DNA of 64,000 bases. It comes from Mucilaginibacter sp. (GTDB taxonomy: Bacteria; Bacteroidota; Bacteroidia; Sphingobacteriales; Sphingobacteriaceae). Below are positions 9,008-17,196 of the stretch, in pieces (position 1 is the first letter of the stretch; every line of letters starts with the position of its first letter). The position numbers and the translations under genes are program-made. Below the pieces are notes generated by a model. The model was not told the DNA's origin. It saw only the letters and a list, made by a program, of their open reading frames with translations, and did no database searches. The DNA lies in the NCBI RefSeq assembly GCF_025359345.1, contig NZ_JANYGQ010000009.1:310001-374000 (forward strand), written 5' to 3'.

Positions 9008-9658
9008 ATGAAAGTACTTATCCTTGGGGCAACAGGCAGAACCGGCCGACACCTTGTTAGCGAAACATTGAAGTTAGGCTTTGAAATAAACGTGTTAATT
9101 CGCGACAAAAGCAAGTTGCCTGCCTATCCACCGGCAGTATCAGTTTTTGAAGGCACGCCACTTGTACAAGCCGATTTGGTGAAAGCCATGCAGGATTGCG
9201 ATGCCATTTTAAGTTCGCTGAATATATCCAGTACCTCCGATTTCCCTTGGGCAAAATTGCGTACACCGAAAGATTTCCTGTCGGCAAGCATGAAGAATAT
9301 TATTGCAACCGCTGGCGAGCTCAATATTAAACGGATAATTATAACAACCGCCTGGGGTGTAAACGAAACCAAAAAAGATATTCCGTTTTGGTTTAGGTGG
9401 CTTATTGAACACAGCAACATCAGCTACCCCTACCGCGATCACGAGGTGCAGGAAGAATTACTGAAACGATCAAACCTTGATTGGACGGCGGTTCGCCCTA
9501 CTGGGTTAACAAATTCAACTAAAATCAGGGATGTTGTGGTAAGCCTTAACAATTCGCCTAAACCGGGTTTAGCCGTCAGCCGGCAAAACGTAGCCAGGTT
9601 TATGGTTGATTGCCTGAAGAACAATTTGTATGTGAAAGAAAGCCCGGTTGTATCGTAA
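9008..9658 (+). CDS. NmrA-like NAD(P)-binding oxidoreductase
   Basis: The 216-residue protein is an atypical SDR. It begins MKVLILGATGRTG, with the dinucleotide-binding GxxGxxG at residues 7-13, and has the family segment TAVRPTGLTN near the C-terminal third. Such proteins reduce quinones or flavins or act as redox sensors; the substrate is not predictable. I chose the ATG at 9008 because the Rossmann strand begins there; an upstream in-frame TTG at 8987 would only add seven residues. It stands alone after the terminator and converges with the AraC gene. Confidence 0.8.
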   Translation: MKVLILGATGRTGRHLVSETLKLGFEINVLIRDKSKLPAYPPAVSVFEGTPLVQADLVKAMQDCDAILSSLNISSTSDFPWAKLRTPKDFLSASMKNIIATAGELNIKRIIITTAWGVNETKKDIPFWFRWLIEHSNISYPYRDHEVQEELLKRSNLDWTAVRPTGLTNSTKIRDVVVSLNNSPKPGLAVSRQNVARFMVDCLKNNLYVKESPVVS

Positions 9659-9692
9659 AGTTGTCAGTCGTTTTCGATACCGCGAATACAAT

Positions 9693-9718
9693 AATTCTCA
9701 ATTCGCGATTTGAGAATT
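9693..9718. terminator. hairpin between convergent genes
   Basis: AATTCTCAA at 9693-9701 is perfectly complementary to TTGAGAATT at 9710-9718 with an eight-base loop. It sits between a plus-strand gene ending at 9658 and a minus-strand gene ending at 9761, a suitable place for a bidirectional terminator, although no long T run follows. Confidence 0.5.
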
Positions 9719-9760
9719 ACTATTTATATCGTGTTATGAAATCGAGGTTTATCTTGCGGC

Positions 9761-10681
9761 TTATTTCATTTCGGAAAGCTTACTCCTCCTGTACATTGCG
9801 GGCGTCTGCCCCGTTTTCGATTTAAAGATCCGGTTAAAAGCTGATTCTGACTGATAACCTACGTTCGCTGCAATTTCGGATATATTGCTGTTGTTCGTCG
9901 TTAATAACTTTTGGGCTTGCCTGATACGCCAGTTGGTAAGGTAGCTCAACGGTGTTTCGTGTACTAATTTTTTAAACTGGTTAAAGAAAACAGAACGAGA
10001 CATACCGATCTCCGATGCAAGAGATTCCAGCGTCCAATCGGTTTGGGGCGAGTCCTGCATCAGTTTTAGCGCTTTGCTGATCCTCGGGTCATTTAATGCG
10101 GAAAGGAAACCGGTGCCGGGGGCAGCCTGCTCTAAATATGCCCTTATGATATTGATAAACATAATTTCCGACAGGCTTTTAAGTATTACACCGCTTCCCG
10201 GCCTTTCGTTATTAAGTTCGTCCAACATTAATTGTGCAACCTGCTTTAATAAAAGCTGGTTTTCTGTTACATATTGCCTGATATGAATAATTGGCGGCAG
10301 ATCCTTTAAAAAAGGATGCAGGGGCTGGTAATCAAATTCAAAATGGCCAGCTATAAGGGTAGTTACCTCGCCCCCACTGTTAAAAACCGGGGTCCCGGCC
10401 CTGCGGGCCTTCACAAATTCGGGCGAGGGCATGCGTAAACTTGTAGCTTTATCTGCTATCCAGTGGGCGCTGCCGTTAGGCACAAATACCAGGTCGCCCT
10501 CCTGCAATTCTATGATACTGCCGTCGGGCGAGCCAACAGTACAGCTGCCGCTTACCAACCGCCAGAATTGCGAATTTTGGTCCTGGATAACATCCAGTCC
10601 CCACGGGGCCGACAGGGGGAATTTGCTATAAACAACACTCCTGAGCCGGGTGGCTTCTAATACGGTACTTAAAGCATCCAT
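9761..10681 (-). CDS. AraC family regulator with N-terminal cupin
   Basis: The 306-residue protein has an N-terminal cupin-6-like sensor domain (about 1-180, including SGSCTVGSPDG and EGDLVFVPNGSAHWI) and a C-terminal AraC double helix-turn-helix (about 205-300, including SLASEIGMSRSVFFNQFKKL and ISEIAANVGYQSESAFNRIF). This architecture usually controls a neighbouring redox or catabolic gene. The divergent gene at 10780 is the likely partner, sharing an approximately 100-bp intergenic region. The effector is unknown. Confidence 0.9.
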   Translation of the reverse strand: MDALSTVLEATRLRSVVYSKFPLSAPWGLDVIQDQNSQFWRLVSGSCTVGSPDGSIIELQEGDLVFVPNGSAHWIADKATSLRMPSPEFVKARRAGTPVFNSGGEVTTLIAGHFEFDYQPLHPFLKDLPPIIHIRQYVTENQLLLKQVAQLMLDELNNERPGSGVILKSLSEIMFINIIRAYLEQAAPGTGFLSALNDPRISKALKLMQDSPQTDWTLESLASEIGMSRSVFFNQFKKLVHETPLSYLTNWRIRQAQKLLTTNNSNISEIAANVGYQSESAFNRIFKSKTGQTPAMYRRSKLSEMK

Positions 10682-10779
10682 TTAATAAATTGATACGATT
10701 AAGCAAATATACAACACTTTTTAACACTTTAAGTATTGAACCAGAGACTAGCTTTGTGTCATTAATAATCAGAAAAGAA

Positions 10780-11145
10780 ATGACAACACAGGAATTAGCC
10801 AATCGCTACTACGAACTTTTTCAACAAAGGCAGGTAGCAGAAATTTATCAACAGCTTTATAGCGCCGACATTGTTTGCACCGAACCCGAGCATGCCCTGG
10901 CAATGGGCGTGCCTACTATAACCACCGGTATTGACGCGGTTTTGGCCAAATCAAAAGCCAGGCAGGAAACTATAGCCGAAGTGCACAGCTTTTTTAGCAG
11001 CGAACCTGTAGTTGGAGGCAGCTACTTTAGTGTGGCCATGGGCAGAGACATGACCTTAAAAAACGGCCAGAGATTACAGATAGCAGAAATTGCAGTTTTC
11101 GGCGTAAAGGACGATAAGATAATATCCGAAACGTTTTTTTATTAG
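10780..11145 (+). CDS. SnoaL-like/NTF2-fold small protein
   Basis: This 121-residue protein (MTTQELANRYYELFQQRQ) shows the helical start, cone-shaped beta sheet and Glu-rich end of the SnoaL-like NTF2-fold family. Related proteins are isomerases, cyclases or ligand-binding proteins; the activity cannot be named here. The ATG at 10780 matches the family start and is preferred over an in-frame upstream ATG at 10690. A -7 candidate TAGCTTTG lies at 10749-10756. It is divergent from the AraC-type regulator, which probably controls it. Confidence 0.72.
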   Translation: MTTQELANRYYELFQQRQVAEIYQQLYSADIVCTEPEHALAMGVPTITTGIDAVLAKSKARQETIAEVHSFFSSEPVVGGSYFSVAMGRDMTLKNGQRLQIAEIAVFGVKDDKIISETFFY

Positions 11146-11181
11146 CGATCAGTCGAAAACTGGTTGAATAACTATTGGCCA

Positions 11182-11236
11182 GTTGAGGCCACCATTAAAA
11201 GGGAAGCCTCTTAGATTTTTCTAAGAGGCTTCCGGG
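11182..11236. repeat. hairpin element, IS-end remnant
   Basis: GGAAGCCTCTTAG at 11202-11214 pairs perfectly with CTAAGAGGCTTCC at 11221-11233. The left flank GCCACCATTAAAAGGGAAGC is nearly the same as 17040-17060, where it adjoins what looks like the 3' end of an IS5-type transposase. It probably derives from that IS and now lies between convergent genes, where it could terminate transcription. Confidence 0.55.
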
Positions 11237-11282
11237 TAGCCCAAGCAGATAAAAAGCTATTTAGGGTCCAGCATAATTATAA

Positions 11283-12086
11283 CTATGAAAGAATTTTGCT
11301 CATTTTTTTGCTGATCATTGAGGCCGCTGATTTTGGATTAAGGCGGTATAAAAAATCCATGATCTTTGCATCCTTCCCCACCAATACGCGATAACAGTCA
11401 TTTTCCATGCCTTCAATAATTATTTGAGCTGCTTCTACAGCAGATAAGATTTTATGGGCTTTGGCTTTTTCTCCTGGTTGCTTCGGAATTTCCAAGCCTG
11501 AGTTTTTCATAATATTGGTATTCACACCTCCCGGAAATACTACGGTAACTTTAACATTGGTATTTTTTAATTCTGAACTCAGGCCTTCAGTTAACAATTT
11601 CACTGCGGCTTTTGAGGCTCCATAAATGGTCTGTCCGGGTACCGGTACAAAACCACCCATGCTGGAAATATCCACAATATGCGCTTCCGGACGTGTAAGA
11701 AGGTGGGGCAAAAATGTTTTAATTAAATAAAGCGTACCATAAAAATTGATGTTCATTACCCGTTCAATTACATCATAACCAAGATCATTCACTTTTATAA
11801 ATGGCTGAATGATGCCGGCGTTATTGATGATGCCGTCCACCGATCCAAACTTTCCAATCACTTTCTCTAATAATCCTTCCACCGCGAGCCTATCAGTAAT
11901 ATCGATTACAAATGTGGCTAAGGCAATTCCCATTTCACCGGCCTGCAACGCGGTTTCTTTTACTGCAGCCTCGTTTATATCTATCGCAGCCACCTTTGCT
12001 CCTTTCGCCAGCAGGTTTAGGACTAATTCGCGCCCCATGCCACTGCCGCCACCGGTTACAACAATTACTTTATTTTCAACTTTCAT
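11283..12086 (-). CDS. SDR family NAD(P)-dependent oxidoreductase
   Basis: The 267-residue protein is a classical short-chain dehydrogenase. TGGGSGMG at residues 11-18 binds the cofactor, NNAG at 88-91 stabilises the sheet, and the catalytic set is Ser141/142 with Y155 and K159 (YGASK). D36 in AAIDINEA at the end of the second strand suggests NAD preference. The substrate is unknown. It lies 149 bp downstream of the TIM-barrel gene on the same strand, so it could be the last gene of the glycoside operon or separately transcribed. Confidence 0.88.
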   Translation of the reverse strand: MKVENKVIVVTGGGSGMGRELVLNLLAKGAKVAAIDINEAAVKETALQAGEMGIALATFVIDITDRLAVEGLLEKVIGKFGSVDGIINNAGIIQPFIKVNDLGYDVIERVMNINFYGTLYLIKTFLPHLLTRPEAHIVDISSMGGFVPVPGQTIYGASKAAVKLLTEGLSSELKNTNVKVTVVFPGGVNTNIMKNSGLEIPKQPGEKAKAHKILSAVEAAQIIIEGMENDCYRVLVGKDAKIMDFLYRLNPKSAASMISKKMSKILS

Positions 12087-12235
12087 TTTAATGCTTACTT
12101 TTTTTTAATTGCTTTTCCTTTAGTTACCCATTTTAACTAAACACATCTATAGCGAAATAATAAGATTTAAACCTGTTTAGACTATAAATACTTATGGTGT
12201 CCGCATTTAAAACCTGGTAGCCTTATAAAGCATAT

Positions 12236-13078
12236 TTATAATTTACCTGTTAGTTGATTATAGTAGCCGATCTCCTCTATTACAGATGGCAGGTTACTTG
12301 GCCGGTAATCGGCATCTCTTTCAATGTAGATATAGCCCTTGTATTTTTGCCTTTTCAACTCATCAAATGCAGCTTTAAAGTTTACCACCCCTTTGCCCAG
12401 GTTTACATCATTGGCTTTAGGATTGTTAAGCTCGTCTGCGTCTTTTAAGTGAATAGCGAGTATATGTCCCTGAAGTTTCCTCAATCCCTCGACAGCGTCG
12501 ATACCGCTCTTGGGCCAGTGCCCCAGGTCGGGGCAGGCCCCAAAATTAGGATGCCCTTTGATTGCCGCCAATACCGAATCCGGGTGCCAGTAAATGCTCA
12601 TCCCCTTCCAATGGTTATGAATAGCAACCTTAATGTGATACACCCCGGCCAGGCTGTCGATACTATCCCATAACTCCTTCTGCGGCTCTCCTGTTACGAA
12701 GTCCACTTTTAATCTTTTAGCAAGTTCAAACTGACTTTTCCAACTGGCAATTGTTTTGCCGCCAAAAACGTAGATAGACTTCATCTGTAAATGATGGTCA
12801 TCGAGGTATTTGTTCAGTTTCACAATTCCCTGGTCAGAAATTTGCGTAACTGATGTGTTTTCAATTTCATCGCCCACTTTTTGAAAAGTAGAACCCTCAA
12901 TATAGTGCACCCCGGCACTATCTGATTTCCTGATCGACTCCGCCAGAGTAAACCTGTGGAAAGTCCAGAGAGCTATGCCCAATTTCCAATTTGCGGGTGC
13001 TTTTGGCTTAATCCATGAAACAAAAATGGCAGCGCATAAAACAACGGTCAGCGCGCCTGATATTTGAATTTTTCTCAT
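12236..13078 (-). CDS. sugar phosphate isomerase/epimerase-like TIM barrel
   Basis: The 280-residue protein has an N-terminal membrane-export segment (MRKIQISGALTVVLCAAIFVSW) and then an AP-endonuclease-2/xylose-isomerase-like TIM barrel. Metal-binding candidates are visible in VAIHNHWKG, CPDLGHW, AIHLKDAD and YIYIERDA. Members commonly isomerise or epimerise keto sugars, often inside polysaccharide catabolic clusters. It starts 12 bp after the small secreted protein gene, which follows the GH2 gene, so the three form one operon. The export signal suggests a periplasmic location. Confidence 0.8.
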   Translation of the reverse strand: MRKIQISGALTVVLCAAIFVSWIKPKAPANWKLGIALWTFHRFTLAESIRKSDSAGVHYIEGSTFQKVGDEIENTSVTQISDQGIVKLNKYLDDHHLQMKSIYVFGGKTIASWKSQFELAKRLKVDFVTGEPQKELWDSIDSLAGVYHIKVAIHNHWKGMSIYWHPDSVLAAIKGHPNFGACPDLGHWPKSGIDAVEGLRKLQGHILAIHLKDADELNNPKANDVNLGKGVVNFKAAFDELKRQKYKGYIYIERDADYRPSNLPSVIEEIGYYNQLTGKL

Positions 13079-13090
13079 TTTAGTCGCTGA

Positions 13091-13465
13091 TTATTTACTT
13101 TCTTTTTTCCGTGTGCCCTTTGCATCAAACATCCCCAATAAGCTGCCTTTTACATGATCGTCATCTACGGGGTCAAGTGTAAGGGTAACATCATAGCTTT
13201 GAATAGTAAAGGCAGCGGTGATAGATTTGTCTTTTTCGTCAATAGTTGTGATTTTCGTCATCTCCTTACCTGTTGAGTCCTGCACGGCGCCTACCAGCTT
13301 GCCATCTTTTCTTTCAAAAATAAAGTCCATCTTTGCATCTCCGTTAGGGGTTCCCATAACGGTCACCGTCCATTTACCTGCAAAGTAATCCTTTGTTTGT
13401 GCCTTAACTGTTGTTGAAATAAATAGCGCCACCGCTACTGTAAAAATTAGACTTAACTTTTTCAT
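13091..13465 (-). CDS. small secreted protein of the glycoside operon
   Basis: The 124-residue protein has a signal peptide (MKKLSLIFTVAVALFISTTVKAQ) and a predicted beta-rich body beginning AGKWTVTVMGTPNGDAKMDF, which resembles short extracytoplasmic lipocalin-like or calycin-like proteins. It lies 45 bp after the GH2 gene and 12 bp before the TIM-barrel gene, so a role in handling the same sugar is likely but inferred. I do not recognise a named family. Confidence 0.7.
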   Translation of the reverse strand: MKKLSLIFTVAVALFISTTVKAQTKDYFAGKWTVTVMGTPNGDAKMDFIFERKDGKLVGAVQDSTGKEMTKITTIDEKDKSITAAFTIQSYDVTLTLDPVDDDHVKGSLLGMFDAKGTRKKESK

Positions 13466-13510
13466 GATTTTTTAACTTTAGTGTTTAATTGATTATTTTT
13501 TTCTATTTAA

Positions 13511-16012
13511 TTACTTGATTTGGATTTGTACCGAACTGCCTTGCAGTCCTTTGGCGGCAGCTGTTAATATTGCGGTCCCGTTACTTTGTAAAGGCCTTAT
13601 GACCACCAGTGCTTTGCCATTATAGGCTTTCTTGTGGGGCTGCTGGAAACTTGACATATCTGAAGGATCACCATTACTTACAGCAGCAATCTCTGCTACC
13701 CCGGTAAGCTTAAACTCGATTTCAAGTCCATCAACCGAAGGAACTACATTACCCTTACTATCCACAACTTCCACACTGACAAAAGAAAGATCATTCTGAT
13801 TGCCGCTTATCTGTTTTCGATCTGCAATAAGACGTATGCCTGCTGGCTTACCAGTTGTCGATAAGGTACTCGAACCCATTTCTTTATCACCGTTGAAGGC
13901 TCTTGCGACCAATACTCCAGGTTGATAGTCGATTTGGAACTTGGCAGTTATCGATCCTTCAGGAACATCCTGCACCGCTATTACTTTTCCGTTTAATTCC
14001 AGTTTTACCGTTTTGCTCCTGGTATAAACATCAACCTGCATTTTCTTGCCTTCTTGACCCGGCCAAGTCCATGATTTTATTTCATCAGGCATTCCCCAGG
14101 TTGCTATTACTTCTTTTTGCCCCGCCGGAATGGGCCGATGCACCAGGATTTCAACCGGGCTGTTGCGCCATACCACATTTTTATAATATGATTCTGTTTT
14201 CCGGTCGCCAATCAGATCAAGGTCGCCGCAATAGGCATTATAAACCGTCCAGTTATTTCTATAAAATAATCCGATTCCCACAATTCCCTTTGGTAGTTTT
14301 TGTGACTCGGGCACCCTAAGAGAATAACCTAAACCAGCCTCTCCGATATAATCCATAGCTGTCCAGCAAAACCCGCCCAGGAACCAGGGATATTTTTCTG
14401 TAGCATCCCAATTTTCCAAAGTTGAGCCAGGTAAATATTCAGTCGACATGTATAGTTTATTTGGGTGTTTCGCGCGTTCTGTTTCGAAACGATGAAGCGT
14501 TGCACTATCCCGCTGAAAGTAGATCGATCTATCCAGGAAGTAATTGTACCCGTCGACATCCATGTTGGCCAGATGCGGTTCGTAAGCGGCCCAGGGCCTC
14601 TGAGTATAACCAGGTAAAAAGACAATGGCGTCAGTAACCGGGCGGGTAGGGTCCAACTTTCTAATCCCATCCGAAAGACGTTTTGCATTGCGGTAACCCG
14701 ACGAATCGGGCGCTTCGAATATTTCGTTTCCAATACTCCACATTATCACCGATGGATGGTTCCGGTCCCGCAGTATTATCGATTCCAGGTCGCGCTCCGA
14801 CCAATCTTTAAAATAAAGATGGTAGTCCTCCGGGTTTTTGGCTTTCTCCCACATGTCGAAAGCCTCGTCCAAAACCAGCATGCCCAGCCGGTCGCAGGCG
14901 TTTAAAAAACCGGGCGACGGCGGATTATGACTAAGCCTGATGGCATTGTACCCGGCTTTTTTGATCAGTTCTACTTTACGCTCCTCGGCCCGGTCGATAC
15001 TCGCAGCCCCTAAAGGACCAAGATCATGATGAACACATCCGCCCTTCAATTTCACCACCTGCCCGTTCAATAACAGGCCCTTTTGCCCATCGAATATTAG
15101 GCTTCGGATGCCAAATGGCGTTACCGTTTGGTCGATGACTTTGTTTGCAGCCATCAATGACACCCTGGATTTGTATAATACAGGATTGTCCAAATCCCAT
15201 AACTTAGGCTTTGTAACTATTAACTTTTGCGATAAAACGGCACTACTGTCGTGAATAGTTAAGGGCTGAATTTTGGAAGCTACAACCTTACCTAAACTAT
15301 TAAGCAATTCGAATTTTACGCTTATTGCTTTCCGTTGGGATGAGGTGTTCTCCACATTGGTTTGAATATTTACTGTTGCCTGTTTACCCGAGACTTCGGG
15401 AGTTGTAATAAAATTACCCCAAAGCTTCGTGTGAACCTGATTTACGGGCAGCAACCATACATGCCGGTAAATACCCGAGCCGGAATACCAGCGGCTGTTC
15501 TTCCCTAAATTTTTTGCGCGGACCGCTATTAAGTTCGATTTGCCAATCGGGTTCAGATAGTTAGTTAAATCATAGGAAAACGAAGTATAACCGTATGGAT
15601 GGTTACCCAAATGGTGCCTGTTGATCCACACATCGGCATCCATGTATACCCCATCAAATAAAATGTATGTTCGTTTTCCTTTATAAGCATTGTCCAGGGT
15701 AAACTTCTTACGGTACCAACCTGTCCCGCCTTCTGTAAACCCGGTTGCAGCCTTCCCTATAGAAGCTTTTGTAAACGGCCCCTGCACTTCGCCCTCCTTT
15801 TGGTTTGGCAGATCTTCAATGCTCCAGTCATGCGGCAGATTTAACATGCGCCATTCCGAATCATTAAATCCGGGTTTTTCTGCTCCTTTTAGTGTGTCCT
15901 TTTTAAATCGCCAGCTTTTGTCAAATGATATCGCGCGGGAATCTTGTGCATAGGATTTGCCTGCCAATGCCAGCACAAAAAATAACGTTGTAAAAAGGGA
16001 CGCCTGTCTCAT
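13511..16012 (-). CDS. glycoside hydrolase family 2 protein (beta-galactosidase-like)
   Basis: The 833-residue protein has a signal peptide (MRQASLFTTLFFVLALAGKS), a sugar-binding jelly roll (about 30-190), an Ig-like domain (about 190-300), a TIM barrel (about 300-600), then DUF4982-like and Ig-like C-terminal domains. The acid/base is E430 in MWSIGNEIF and the nucleophile is E525 in YMSTEYLPG, both in normal GH2 context. It would hydrolyse a terminal beta-galactoside or related sugar in the periplasm; substrate specificity cannot be read. It heads an operon with two following genes, and its promoter (TTTG at 16068-16071, 20 bp, TATCTTTA at 16040-16047, on the minus strand) is bracketed by the 21-bp palindromes. 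Confidence 0.9.
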   Translation of the reverse strand: MRQASLFTTLFFVLALAGKSYAQDSRAISFDKSWRFKKDTLKGAEKPGFNDSEWRMLNLPHDWSIEDLPNQKEGEVQGPFTKASIGKAATGFTEGGTGWYRKKFTLDNAYKGKRTYILFDGVYMDADVWINRHHLGNHPYGYTSFSYDLTNYLNPIGKSNLIAVRAKNLGKNSRWYSGSGIYRHVWLLPVNQVHTKLWGNFITTPEVSGKQATVNIQTNVENTSSQRKAISVKFELLNSLGKVVASKIQPLTIHDSSAVLSQKLIVTKPKLWDLDNPVLYKSRVSLMAANKVIDQTVTPFGIRSLIFDGQKGLLLNGQVVKLKGGCVHHDLGPLGAASIDRAEERKVELIKKAGYNAIRLSHNPPSPGFLNACDRLGMLVLDEAFDMWEKAKNPEDYHLYFKDWSERDLESIILRDRNHPSVIMWSIGNEIFEAPDSSGYRNAKRLSDGIRKLDPTRPVTDAIVFLPGYTQRPWAAYEPHLANMDVDGYNYFLDRSIYFQRDSATLHRFETERAKHPNKLYMSTEYLPGSTLENWDATEKYPWFLGGFCWTAMDYIGEAGLGYSLRVPESQKLPKGIVGIGLFYRNNWTVYNAYCGDLDLIGDRKTESYYKNVVWRNSPVEILVHRPIPAGQKEVIATWGMPDEIKSWTWPGQEGKKMQVDVYTRSKTVKLELNGKVIAVQDVPEGSITAKFQIDYQPGVLVARAFNGDKEMGSSTLSTTGKPAGIRLIADRKQISGNQNDLSFVSVEVVDSKGNVVPSVDGLEIEFKLTGVAEIAAVSNGDPSDMSSFQQPHKKAYNGKALVVIRPLQSNGTAILTAAAKGLQGSSVQIQIK

Positions 16013-16019
16013 AATTTAA

Positions 16020-16040
16020 ATTCCGTATAAAAAACGGAAT
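16020..16040. promoter_or_regulatory. Nudix-regulator operator, site 1
   Basis: ATTCCGT at 16020-16026, seven bases, then ACGGAAT at 16034-16040: a perfect 7-7-7 palindrome. It lies just downstream of the predicted GH2 -7 box, over the likely transcription start, a position expected for repression. Confidence 0.8.
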
Positions 16041-16071
16041 AAAGATAAGACGCTATTTTCTTATTTCCAAA
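16040..16071 (-). promoter_or_regulatory. promoter of the GH2 operon
   Basis: On the minus strand TTTG (16071-16068), a 20-bp spacer and TATCTTTA (16047-16040) match the Bacteroidota sigma consensus TTTG-N19-21-TAnnTTTG with one mismatch. It lies between the two operator palindromes. Confidence 0.6.
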
Positions 16072-16073
16072 TT

Positions 16074-16094
16074 ATTCCGTACTTTTTACGGAAT
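16074..16094. promoter_or_regulatory. Nudix-regulator operator, site 2
   Basis: ATTCCGT at 16074-16080, seven bases, then ACGGAAT at 16088-16094, the same 21-bp format as site 1 and 54 bp from it centre to centre. It lies just upstream of the GH2 -33 box and overlaps the expected -33 region of the Nudix gene, whose -7 box TACCTTTG is at 16107-16114. Confidence 0.8.
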
Positions 16095-16149
16095 TAAACT
16101 TTTTTGTACCTTTGTATGGTGTTAAGCACCTATTTTTGGCAAATACTGA

Positions 16150-16935
16150 ATGATTAATATGACAAACCCAACAGATGCTGCCGATTTTGCAGCATATTCC
16201 GATCAGTTTTTACGAAATGTTGCCGTCGACAACGTCATTTTTGGATATCACGAAAAAGAACTAAAAGTGTTGTTGCAACAGCCTTATACTTTAGATAAGT
16301 GGACGGTTACCGGAGGTTATATTAAAAAAACCGAATCCATTGAAGAGGCGGCCAGCCGGATAGCTTTTGACCGCACCGGTCTTAAGGATTTATACCTTAA
16401 ACAATTTGGCTCGTTTGGAAACCCGCAGCGTGTTATTGACAAAGGCTTCACTCCACAGCATATTAAAGAAGTTACAGGTTTTGAAATTCCGGCCAACTCC
16501 TGGATCTTTGACTATTTTGTATCCGTCTGTTTTTACACACTCACTGAGTTTTCCAAAGTCGAATCAACAAAAGGCGAATTGGAAGCCGACTCCAAATGGT
16601 GGCCGGTAAGCGAACTCCCGCCTATGATGTTCGATCATGCGCATATAATCAACGAAGCACTATCCGCTTTGCGGCTGCATATTGGGCATTTCCCCATCGG
16701 CTATGAGTTATTGCCTGAAAAATTCACCTTACCGGAAATTCATAGCCTCTATGAAACTATTTTAGGCAAATCACTGGATGACCGTAACTTTACCAAAAAG
16801 CTACTGCTAACCAAAATAGTCACTAAGCTGGACGAGACAAGAAAAATAGGCCGGCATCGCTCACCCTTTCTTTACAAGTTCGATAAGGAGAAATATGAAG
16901 AGGGATTGAAAAGCGGGGTAGCTTTGGTATTTTAA
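16150..16935 (+). CDS. NrtR-type Nudix regulator with winged helix
   Basis: The 261-residue protein has a Nudix fold (about 25-160) and a C-terminal winged helix (about 180-255, with DRNFTKKLLLTKIVTKLDET). The Nudix box at 56-78 keeps G56, E62, R70 and the final GL but has Ile71, Asp74 and Arg75 where catalytic REUxEE residues belong, so hydrolysis is probably lost. That is typical of NrtR-family regulators, several of which control sugar catabolism in Bacteroidota (AraR, for example). It is divergent from the GH2 operon, and the paired palindromes between them suggest sugar-responsive control of both directions. Translation may also start at the ATG at 16159. Confidence 0.85.
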   Translation: MINMTNPTDAADFAAYSDQFLRNVAVDNVIFGYHEKELKVLLQQPYTLDKWTVTGGYIKKTESIEEAASRIAFDRTGLKDLYLKQFGSFGNPQRVIDKGFTPQHIKEVTGFEIPANSWIFDYFVSVCFYTLTEFSKVESTKGELEADSKWWPVSELPPMMFDHAHIINEALSALRLHIGHFPIGYELLPEKFTLPEIHSLYETILGKSLDDRNFTKKLLLTKIVTKLDETRKIGRHRSPFLYKFDKEKYEEGLKSGVALVF

Positions 16936-17035
16936 ACTGGAATTGATAATCGAAAAACTTTGTAAGTCAAAAGCTTGTATGCAGCGGGAGCGGAACCCGA
17001 GCCTCCGGTCAGGCTTCCGGCAATATGAGCGAAAC

Positions 17036-17118
17036 GAAGCCACCAATAAAAGGGAAGCCCCTGGATTCTTTAAGAGGCTTTTTGTGCAATATAATTTTAT
17101 TGCGCCGAGTTTGACCAT
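17036..17118 (-). mobile_element. IS5-type transposase 3'-end remnant
   Basis: On the minus strand the residues VKLGAIKLYCTKSL are readable, matching VKLDAIKLLLSTRL at the end of the better-preserved transposase fragment at 18634-18975. The adjoining GCCACCAATAAAAGGGAAGC equals the element end near 11191-11208. Only the last dozen codons and the outer end appear to survive. The enclosing region 16936-17196 has no convincing gene. Confidence 0.55.
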
Positions 17119-17196
17119 AACCGATTAGCGAAAGCCTTTATCCATTTTTAAACAGGCTCTTCGTCTAGAATATTTTGATTAACTAATGTAGGGCTC

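Noticed and set aside
14329..14733. ORF in another frame within the GH2 gene
   Set aside because: It lies wholly inside a well-supported gene and has no protein-like pattern.
16861..17118. 85-residue minus-strand gene
   Set aside because: Only the first dozen residues match a transposase end and the rest is antisense to the Nudix gene, so it is recorded as IS debris.
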